Shown in pieces: positions 11,362 to 23,061 of a stretch of 64,000 nt of DNA. The stretch covers positions 402,001-466,000 of the forward strand of contig BROG01000534.1 in NCBI GenBank assembly GCA_030159075.1, in the 5' to 3' direction. The translations under genes were made by a program, and so were the position numbers. Position 1 is the first letter of the stretch; each line of letters opens with the position of its first letter. This DNA comes from Atrina japonica. Its lineage: Eukaryota; Mollusca; Bivalvia; Pterioida; Pinnidae. Below the pieces are notes generated by a model. The model did not search any database. It was not told the origin of the DNA and worked only from the letters and a program-made list of their open reading frames with translations.

Positions 11362-14300
11362 CTACAAGAAAGAAAAAGAGCTGTTTTAATTACACTGAAA
11401 ATAAACCATTGTACCTATGTATAAACATCTCAAGGATTACATCACACCACTATAACTATACATAATGTACAGGGCGGAAATTATGTGCAGTGTTAATATT
11501 CCCTATATCTATGGTTTTGAAAAACAATGAACTCTTCTGTAGTTGTTGTTGTATTGTTGTTTAACCTCCCACCCAAGAATCTTTCACTCATATGGAGACG
11601 TCACCAAATGCCAGTGGAGGGCTTCAAATTTTGGCCTGTGCTTGGCACTTATGGCCATTGAGCAGTGAGGGTTCTTTAATGTGCCAACACCTACTGTGAC
11701 ACTGGACTTCGGTTTCACTGTCTCTTCTGAAGGACAGGAAAAGCCAGTCGCCTCCGCTGAGGCTCAAACCCGTGACTCTCCAATCACAGATCGACCACTC
11801 CACTGCAGAACCATGGCGGCTCTTGAACTCTTCTGTAAATCAATGATTTAGATCAGTCCAAATGTGTATTAAGAGGTAAATAAGTTTTTGATAAAATAAT
11901 ATACATATTGTGGTAATATATTATGGATCATCTTTGTATGACGTTTATCTTACTTTAAGCTTCTCCACATTTGCGAATTAAAAAAAAAACTGTGATAGAT
12001 GCAGGAATGAGAAAAAGGTGAAAATTACAACACGTGTATTTAATCCTCTGTAGAGTAATTCTTCATTTTAGACCTCACATATTGTAACTGTAATTAACCC
12101 TCTGTACAGTAATTCTTCATTTTAGACCTCACATGTTGTAACTGTAATTAACCCTCTGTGCAGTAATTCTTCATTTCAGACCTCAAATATTGTAACTGTA
12201 ATTAACCCTCTGTACAGTAATTCTTCATTTCAGACCTCACATATTGTAACTGTAATTAACCCTCTGTGCAGTAATTCTTCATTTCAGACCTCACATATTG
12301 TAACTGTAATTAACCCTCTGTAGAGTAATTCTTCATTTCAGACCTCACATATTGTAACTGTAATTAACCCTCTGTAGAGTAATTCTTCACTTCAGACCTT
12401 ACATATTGTAACTGTAATTAACCCTCTGTAGAGTAATTCTTCAATTTCAGACCTCACATATTGTAACTGTAATTAACCCTCTGTACAGTAATTCTTCAAT
12501 TTCAGACCTCACATATTGTAACTGTAATTAACCCTCTGTACAGTAATTCTTCATTTCAGACCTCACATATTGTAACTGTAATTAACCCTCTGTACAGTAA
12601 TTCTTCATTTCAGACCTCACATATTGTAACTGTAATTAACCCTCTGTACAGTAATTCTTCAATTTCAGACCTCACATGTTGTAACGGTAATTAACCCTCT
12701 GTACAGTAATTCTTCATTTCAGACCTCACATGTTGTAACGGTAATTAACCCTCTGTACAGTAATTCTTCATTTCAGACCTCACATATTGTAACGGTAATT
12801 AACCCTCTGTACAGTAATTCTTCATTTCAGACCTCACATATTGTAACGGTAATTAACCCTCTGTACAATAATTCTTCATTTCAGACCTCACATATTGTAA
12901 CGGTAATTAACCCTCTGTACAGTAATTATATGTACACATATTGTAACTGTAATTAACCCTCTGTACAGTAATTCTTCATTTCAGACCTCACATATTGTAA
13001 CTGTAATTAACCCTCTGTACAGTAATTCTTCATTTTAGACCTCACATATTGTAACTGTAATTAACCCTCTGTACAGTAATTCTTCATTTTAGACCTCACA
13101 TGTTGTAACTGTAATTAACCCTCTGTGCAGTAATTCTTCATTTTAGACCTCACATGTTGTAACTGTAATTAACCCTCTGTGCAGTAATTCTTCATTTCAG
13201 ACCTCACATATTGTAACTGTAATTAACCCTCTGTACAGTAATTCTTCATTTCAGACCTCACATATTGTAACTGTAATTAACCCTCTGTACAGTAATTCTT
13301 CACTTCAGACCTCACATATTGTAACTGTAATTAACCCTCTGTAGAGTAATTCTTCAATTTCAGACCTCACATATTGTAACTGTAATTAACCCTCTGTACA
13401 GTAATTCTTCATTTCAGACCTCACATATTGTAACTGTAATTAACCCTCTGTACAGTAATTCTTCATTTCAGACCTCACATATTGTAACTGTAATTAACCC
13501 TCTGTACAGTAATTCTTCATTTCAGACCTCACATATTGTAACGGTAATTAACCCTCTGTACAGTAATTCTTCATTTCAGACCTCACATATTGTAACTGTA
13601 ATTAACCCTCTGTACAGTAATTCTTCATTTCAGACCTCACATATTGTAACTGTAATTAACCCTCTGTACAGTAATTCTTCAATTTCAGACCTCACATGTT
13701 GTAACGGTAATTAACCCTCTGTACAGCAATTCTTCATTTCAGACCTCACATGTTGTAACGGTAATTAACCCTCTGTACAGTAATTCTTCATTTCAGACCT
13801 CACATATTGTAACGGTAATTAACCCTCTGTACAGTAATTCTTCATTTCAGACCTCACATATTGTAATGGTAATTAACCCTCTGTACAGTAATTCTTCATT
13901 TCAGACCTCACATATTGTAATGGTAATTAACCCTCTGTACAGTAATTCTTCATTTCAGACCTCACATATTGTAACGGTAATTAACCCTCTGTACAGTAAT
14001 TCTTCATTTCAGACCTCACATATTGTAACTGTAATTAACCCTCTGTACAGTAATTCTTCATTTCAGACCTCACATATTGTAACTGTAATTAACCCTCTGT
14101 ACAGTAATTCTTCATTTCAGACCTCACATATTGTAACTGTAATTAACCCTCTGTACAGTAATTCTTCATTTCAGACCTCACATATTGTAACTGTAATTAA
14201 CCCTCTGTACAGTAATTCTTCAATTTCAGACCTCACATATTGTAACTGTAATTAACCCTCTGTACAGTAATTCTTCATTTCAGACCTCACATATTGTAAC

Positions 14301-17300
14301 TGTAATTAACCCTCTGTACAGTAATTCTTCATTTCAGACCTCACATATTGTAACTGATATTTGTGATACTCTTTCTTGTTGTTGATTTATCATCACTATC
14401 AGGTTTTTTGATTTTTTTTTTAAGTTTAAAAAGACTATATCAATAAGTATATGCAACGAGAATGGCCCAAATAAATAAATGAACTTTTTATTTCTCGAAA
14501 AATCAATAAAGACTGAAATTCTCTTATTGCTTAGTACGGCATCATCATACATATTTTTCATGCAACTATTACATGTATATATTATTCAGCCTTACCAAAA
14601 TGGAGGAAGAAATCCCAACACTTTCAGCTGCTTCAAATGCCATATTAAAATTTCTTCTCTGAAATGAGAAAATAAACAGCAAATTGAAATAGATACTGAA
14701 AGTAAGTTCAGAAATGGAAGAAATTTAAAGGATCACTATGTATTTAAATTACAAAGTAATGTGTTAATGACTATGAGTAAGAAAATGTATATGACCGGAA
14801 TAGTGAATACGAGAGAGCTCCAAGGAGCTATATGTCTCACCTGCAGCCTATAATCAATAATAATAATAATAATAACAGTAACCGCAACCTACTTTCTAGA
14901 AATCAGGTCAGACCAGCTTCAGTACCCAAAAAGGCACATACAAGGGTACATGAGGATCATCTGTGTGAAGTACAATCCATCCAGTAGTTTAGGTGTTCTG
15001 GCCCAGAAACGCTTTTCAGTGCCCATGACCTAGTTTTCTGAAAGTAGGTCAGATCAACCTTAGTACCCCAAAAGACACATCTAGGATACATGAGGTTCAT
15101 TTGTGTGAAGTATGGTTCCAATCCACCATGTAATTTAGGACTTCTACTCAGGAAAATGATTTTCAGTAACTGTGACCTAGTTTCCAGAAAGTAGATCAGA
15201 CCAACCTTAGTACCCCCAAAAGTACATCTAGGATACATGAGGATCATTAGTGTGAAGTATGGTTCCAATCCATCCAGTAGTTTAGGAGTTCTGCTCCAGA
15301 AACAAAATGTTGATGCCGCCAGCGGACAGAATAAGTGATCCCTAAGTCTAGCCTTCGCTTCGCAGGCCAGACAATAAAAGACTGAATAGTGGACAAGGAA
15401 GACAGGTTAAAATAATGTAAAAAAGAGAGGTGAAAAAACTGAAAAGATGGGTAAAGTGAACAAGAGAGACAGGTAAAAAATGTTCAAGAGACAGGTAAAG
15501 AGAATGTGAATGGTAGGTATAGTAAAATCCAAATAACATGGTGAGGCGGAGTCTTGTGAATCCTTTTTGATCTGGACGATTTTAAATTTTAGGCAATAAA
15601 GCACAACATTAAAATTACACTGACTTGAGTAATCATTCCTACTTGTCACCACACATAAGAGAGTATCCAGTGAAGACTAAAACGTTTTTCATGTGCAGCT
15701 TGTCATAGCCGAAAATGGAGTAGAATCATCCATAAGAAAATCAAAAGGTTATTCCGCCCCGCCATATTATGTGAATCAGACAATATCATAGTAAACAAGA
15801 AAGACAAGTTTTGAAGAAGACGCCCATAGAGTGAAAAATTACCCCACCCACCCCTTCATTTTTGCAGTCTTAAAAAAATCATAAAAATTCAAAATATGAA
15901 ATTTCAGCAAAATTATTTCAGGAAAGCCTTTATCCAGCAAAACACAGGTAAAACAAATAAAATGAATGCATCATAATGAATAAAAGGGGAGAAAATCAAA
16001 GAAATCATACAAAAATGAATGAAAATTACAAAGTCTAAAAAGACCTAAAAAATGCGTCAGAACTTTATTTTTCGATTTCTAAGAAATTAACAAACTTGAA
16101 TCATACATCTATGTAGATAACTCAGTTACAATTAGTATTTCAATCCATGCAGCAGTTCTGGAAAAGAAGATTTTTAAAGAGGGGTACCCCTTGGGGCCTC
16201 TTTTGCCCCACCCTGGATCCACCCCTGGGCCGAAATGAACAAATTTAGTAGAGGACCTTTAGTACTTGCTTCCTATAAAGTTTCATCAAAATCCCATCAG
16301 CAGTTTTGGAGAAGAAGTCGAAAAGGTGAAAATTTTCAGACAGATGGACGGACGATGGACAACAGGCGATCAGAAAAGCTCACTTGAACCTTCGGTGCAG
16401 GTGAGCTATTAAGGAATGAAAAGATGAGTATCAAAATGACGTAAGTTCTACATGTCTTGAGAAACCCCCCCCATCTGAAATCGAAATTTGGTCATTGAAA
16501 AGAGGTTTTATTTAAAGGATTACTTAACCAGGTGGTTTTCAGTATTCAGTCTTAAAAGACTCTCTGGTTCCACTGTATATAAATACACCTTTAGGTTTAT
16601 TAATTTTTATTTTCATGTTGTGGTCTATATTCTTACACATAAAACTAATGAAACTACTAACCTTGTCATCAGTATCTAAATCTTCATAAGGAATTTTATC
16701 AGGAAGATAGCTGTGTAGCAAGGCACAAAAAGCAAGTCCGTCATTCCAGCTGCTGCTGAAGTTAGTAATATCTACTCCCTGTAAACAGATATAAAATCAG
16801 GATGTGATACAAGCTACAGTCTGGTTACCTATCCAAAAGAAGCCATTTGTAGTCTGGCCTCCTATTCAACAAATCAGCAGTAGCCCATCTATATCATTTC
16901 CAGCAAACTGAAAATATAATGGGGGTAATTTTAGATTCTAAGCAGACTGAAAATAGAGTAGAATTTCTGACTGTGAGTAAACAATTTATAATTTAAACTT
17001 TCATGAATCAAATTTCCTGATGTTTTGAATAAATTTTTGCACCCTTTACAACAGAAAAACATTGGAAATCTTACAAGTAATTCAAAGTAAAAATTTTTAT
17101 ACATGCCATACATGTATATACACTTGTACATCATTGCCCCTCGTAAATGCTTCTTTTTCTCATAAACACTCAATGTTTCAATTTATATAAATTAAGTTAC
17201 AAATCATGAGTTGAAGTAACAATCTTTGGCACTTTTCTACATGGTCCCTTGAACTTAAACTCATGGAAGTTTTATTTGGAATTAAGTGTACTGGTACTTA

Positions 17301-20300
17301 ATTTTGATTTCAGGCAGAGCGCAGATTGAAAAAGCTTAATATCAAGTTTCAAAACAGATTTAAATCCTCAATTTATCATTAGATTTTTATTACGCATTAT
17401 CTATGGAAATTATCTATCATGACCGCAATCATTTTTCAGTTTTAATTGTAAACATTAATTTCAGGCAGGGCATTCACATACCAGAACTCTCTGAGAAAAA
17501 TGCTGTATTGTGTTGGACAAAGAAAACATGTGACTCTATACTAGGAGTAAAATTGTATATATTCATTTTATGCATATATCGATATATCATATATGGTCAG
17601 TGTAAATATTTGGGTATTGGGTGATAGTCCTAGACTTGAACCTACATTGGTCAAAGTAAATATTTGGGTAGCAGTACTAGACTTGAACCTACACTGGTCA
17701 GTGTAAATATTTGTGTATGAGTCCTAGCCTGGAACCTACTCTGGTCAGTGTAAATATTTGGGTGATAGTCCTAGACTTGAACCTACACTGGTCAGTGTAA
17801 ATATTTGAGTAAAAGTCCTAATCTTAAACCTACACTGGTCAGTGTAAATATTTGGGTAGTATTCCTAGCCTTTAACCTGCATTGGTCAGTGTAAATATTT
17901 GGGTAGCAGTCCTGGGGCCTGTTTTACGAAAGGTTGTAAGTCCTAAATCCTAACTTTTACTCCTAACTACCATGGCAACACATTGCTGATTGGTCAGTTC
18001 CATGACAATTAGGACTAAGACTTAGATTTAGGACTTACGACCTTTGGTAAAATGGGCCCCTAGCCTTTAACCTAAACTGTCAGTGTAAATATTTGGGTAG
18101 TATTCCTAGCCTTTTACCTACACTGGTCAGTGTAAATATTTGGGTAGTATTCCTAGCCTTTTACCTACACTGGTCAGTGTAAATATTTGGGTAGTGTTCC
18201 TAGCCTTTTACCTACAATGGTCAGTGTAAATATTTGGGTAGTATTCTTAGCCTTTTACCTACACTGGTCAGTGTAAATATTTGGGTAGTATTCCTAGCCT
18301 TTTACCTACACTGGTCAGTGTAAATATTTGGGTAGTATTCCTAGCCTTTTACCTACACTGGTCAGTGTAAATATTTGGGTAGTATTCCTAGCCTTTTACC
18401 TACACTGGTCAGTGTAAACATTTGGGTAGTATTCCTAGCCTTTTACCTACACTGGTCAGTGTAAATATTTGGGTAGTATTCCTAGCCTTTTACCTACACT
18501 GGTCAGTGTAAATATTTGGGTAGTATTCCTAGCCTTTTACCTACAATGGTCAGTGTAAATATTTGGGTAGCAGTAGTACTAGACATGAACTTACACTGTA
18601 TTTAATTGTTTTCTGCTGGCACCACTTCAGAAGAGCATTCCTCTTGGATCCTCCCATCTGTTTTGCCAGAATTGTTAATGGATCCTTTGTCGCTGAATCC
18701 TTCCTGTCTGGTTCAAGGCTTTAAAGTAAAGAAGAGTATCAATTTGACAGTTTTTATTTTTCCTAAGAAATTTATCAATGTGACAAAACATTAAAGACCA
18801 ATACATGTACATAAACAATACAATTTTTGTAAAAGCCTACTTGTTGACTATAGGATCTGTAGCCAGTTTCTTTGCAGCATGTGGAAATGGAGTCATGGAA
18901 ATTAGAATTAAATTCTGTTACCCTAATCTGAAGGATACTACATTGTACAAACTACATAATAGTGCCTCCATATTCTAAATGCTGGGATTTTCCACACTCT
19001 TTTGGGAATGGCACCTGGGCCTTTTGAAAAGGGAATTTTAAAAACATTTCATTTTTAGGAAATTTAGAAATAAACAAAACGATATGAAAATACAAGAATC
19101 TATTCAAAATCATTGTCATTTGACTTCAATTGAGAAATTTCAGCTACAAATTAGGAAAAAATACATAGTTTTTGCATTTTGGCCCTGTATAATAGGGTAG
19201 AAAATCCCTGAAATGGGTATATTTTGGCCCTGTATAATAGGGTAGAAAATCCCTGAAATGGGTATATTTTGGCCCTGTATAATTGGGTAGAAAATCCCTG
19301 AAATGGGTATATTTTGGCCCTGTATAATAGGGTAGAAAATCCCTGAAATGGGTATATCTTGGCCCTGTATAATAGGGTAGAAAATCCCTGAAATGGGTAT
19401 ATCTTGGCCCTGTATAATAGGGTAGAAAATCCCTGAAATGGGTATATCTTGGCCCTGTATAATAGGGTAGAAAATCCCTGAAATGGGTATATTTTGGCCC
19501 TGTATAATAGGGTAGAAAATCCCTGAAATGGGTATATTTTGACCCTGTATAATAGGGTAGAAAATCCCTAAAATGGGTATATTTTGGCCATGTATAACAG
19601 GGTAGAAAATCCCTGAAATGGGTATATTTTAATTCATGAAGAATAATTTTCACCAAAATCATCTATCACCAACGAGGACAATTGCAAATACAGTGGATTC
19701 CTCTTAATTGCATAGCCAAAATGTCAGAGAAAATTATGCAAATCAAAGTACTGAAAGTACTGAAATGGGTCGTTATTTTGGCAAAATAGCCTTGGGATTC
19801 AAACTATACTTCTATCTCACATATATGAAATAAAAATAAATCAAATTAATGTAGATCTAAAAACAAAAAAAATCAATTATTTTTATTTAATTTTATTTGT
19901 GGCATCTTCTGCACCAACTTTAAATATTGTTTGTCATGCAATAACATTCATTTCAAAAATAAAATGTGAGCATTTAAGGAACCTTCTTAAATTTAAACCA
20001 AACCTCACACTGGGAACAGGTAAAATAAGTTTTTTCATTGTGAAAATGGCTGTAATTTAAAACAAATTTTAGGGCTACTGCTTGTAATATCAAATATAAA
20101 CAATCCTATTTAGGGCTATTACAATGAAACGTGAACATATACTCTGCCTAGACTAAATAAGCAACCAAACAACATTCTACTTCTTGTATTAATTAATATC
20201 AAAAACTGTACAGGGTGAAAAAGATAGTTTACCGAAAGTTTATTGTTAAAGAAATAATTTTTCATCAACGTTATTCGGCCGTAAAGTCACAATTAAGCAA

Positions 20301-22986
20301 AACGATCTATCACCAATTTCTCTTATAGACATCGACGCTTTCGGCAATGGATAAAACTTTGGTTTTTATTGAAGACATCGTCTCTTTTTGAAATCCAACA
20401 TGAACAGACCGATTACACAAAAAGTTTAGGTTTATACATGTCAATCTAATTGTGATCAACTTCAAAAGTTGTGATAATTGTTGTGTAAACACTCGACATG
20501 GCTATTTTTCAACGGAAATAAGAATTGGAAATTGTAACATTCAATGTTCGGGTCACCTCCCTTTGCGATATCAATACATGCAGTATACAAGTGACCGTCC
20601 GCTGAAATTGAGAAGTCGCTGATTATGTAAGGGTATGTGGTCACCATACAGGGTATATAAATAAAGGAAATATGTGCGGGGAATCTCATTAGGGCAGGTT
20701 ACGTATAGCGATTAGTTGACAAACATGTTAATTTGATAGTTTTCAAAATGGACAGGAACTTATTCATAATGATTTTCATGCGCCATTTGCATAACAACTA
20801 CCTCCTAATCGATGCTATCCCATCTATTCTGCTTTTATTTTCGTTTTTCCATGGACTAGAAAACATACATATTCTTGAGAGTTCAATAGAAATTTATTTA
20901 GCTTCATGTTGGAATTGGCGATATGTAATTACTATTTACATCGCTGTATGCTTGTAGCTGTCAATATCAATATGATGAATGGCGGAGTAATACTGCAGTT
21001 TCTCAAGGCAGATACAATATCACTAGAATCTTATATAGTGGAATTCCATATTTATAAATAGATTGATGATGTTGTGTCGAAACTAACTACAAATCCTATT
21101 GTATAATTTCGAAAGGCAGAAGTAAGTAGAATTCTGTGATATTTCATTTCATTGCCCAAACTAGATTTAATTTCATTTACACCAAAGTATTTGACTTTTC
21201 TGTAAAAGTTGAATCCTTGAGTTGGACTATATTTGACAGGAAATGTGAATGCAACCTCCATGACCTCTTCACTGCTAACAGGATAGCCCACGATGAAAAG
21301 TCGAAGTAAACCCATAATAGGTTGTTATTACATAACAGCCCATAATAACAGGAATATGCAATTAACAGGAATAGTGTATTTTAGTGAACAATGGAGATTC
21401 ATGTTCATCTAGTCCTTTCCTTTGTGTATATGATACCATTACATACATCATATGTACATTAGAAATGGATTCTTTGGGTAAAATGATGTCATAAAACCAA
21501 AATGTTCACACAACATAGATTGGTATGTTCTCATTTCTATTAAAACAGTATTTCCACACAAAACTTTTTACTGCAATCAGTACATTTTCCCCATTTTGGG
21601 CAATATTTTATGCAATTAACAGGAATTCTTGGTTTAAGCTATGCAATTAAAAGGAATATTTAACATATAAGAGATAGGAAATGGTTTTGTGTTTTGATTT
21701 CTTATGCAATTAACAGGGATATGCAATTATCAGGTATGCAAATAAGTGGAATCTACTGTACTATACATCAGAATTTTACTGTACAACAATTATTGTTAAA
21801 TGCAGTATATGACATACTTAACCCCACTGCTTCTTCGAGGACCTCGAGACAAAATAGATGTGATAGTAGGTGATGAGTCATTTTTACCAACAGGTGGCGC
21901 TGACTTGGGAGCTGGTTCACATGGTGATCTCGGTGGATCAAATGTCAAGCTGGCAACAGAATGCCGTAATGGTGATGGCTTTTCTGGGGCCTTTTTCAGG
22001 ACTGATCTAAGTGTTACTTCTGGGGAAGATGTATTAAAGACACTCTGATTGTCTGTGATGGGAGATGTTGGTGATTTTATAATCTGATGCAGTCTCTGCA
22101 TTCCTGGCAAGGATTCGTCAACGGAACAATCAGAATTCCTCCGTGAATTACCAGAACTAGAATGAAGAGAAGAGCATCCACTCTTAACTTGCTCTTCAAT
22201 GGATCTTATCAAACTTTTAACGGACTGACTTTGATTTTTAGTTTCTTGTCTTTTATCTCTTAGCACCATTAATTCTCGGTCTACTGTTCCCAGTACTTTC
22301 CCCTTTAACTCGGCAGAGGAAAGTATAGATTTGGGAGTGGATTTCTCTTCCACCGCTTTCTGAGACTTGATATAAACAACATCGTCTTGTAACTTTTTAT
22401 TTTCCTCTTCCAAAAGTTTACATTTCTCTTTCATAGTACTGTTCTCTTGTAGTAGTTTGTCCATGTCATCTTGTGTCTCCACACGGAAATCATTAGCAAC
22501 AAGAACGGCAACCTGAAATACATTAAAAACTCATGACTAAACAAAATTGAGAGATTGACCTTTCTCTCACTTGAGATCGATTTGTTAGCATATTTAGATG
22601 TCGGGGGAAATGTTGTCCTTCTCTGTAAGATGAGACCAGCTCATTCTGGGAGTGCCAAAACTACTTTTTTTTAATATTTTTGTTGCCTTTTTGTAAACAA
22701 AGATGATATGGATGCAGTCAACACAGATTTTCAACCTTGTAACACAGTTAACAGGTTTATTCAAGTTGTTGCTCTGTAATACTGTTTTAACATAAGACAA
22801 AAACAGCGAAACACTACTTTGAGGGAGGGTTTGGTGATATCACAATCCTTGTGCACAAAATTTTGTCTGTCCATGACACAGCTAAACTCATCATGGACAA
22901 ACAATATTTTATTTGCACTTGGGTTAAGATTTCACCAACCTCAAAGTGGTATCATAATATATTGTATTATTTGCTTACTCTCTCAC

Positions 22987-23061
<75 letters not shown>

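Noticed and set aside
13866..14255. 129-codon plus-strand repeat protein
   Set aside because: Created by the 54-bp satellite inside SPECC1L intron 5, antisense to the host gene.
20310..20957. Cluster of 60-75 codon frames in intron 2
   Set aside because: No motif, codon bias or splice support; they lie within a degenerate transposon-like element.
21800..22048. 82-codon plus frame, and other frames opposite SPECC1L exons (e.g. 23740-24265, 24889-25152)
   Set aside because: Antisense shadows of the well-supported SPECC1L exons.
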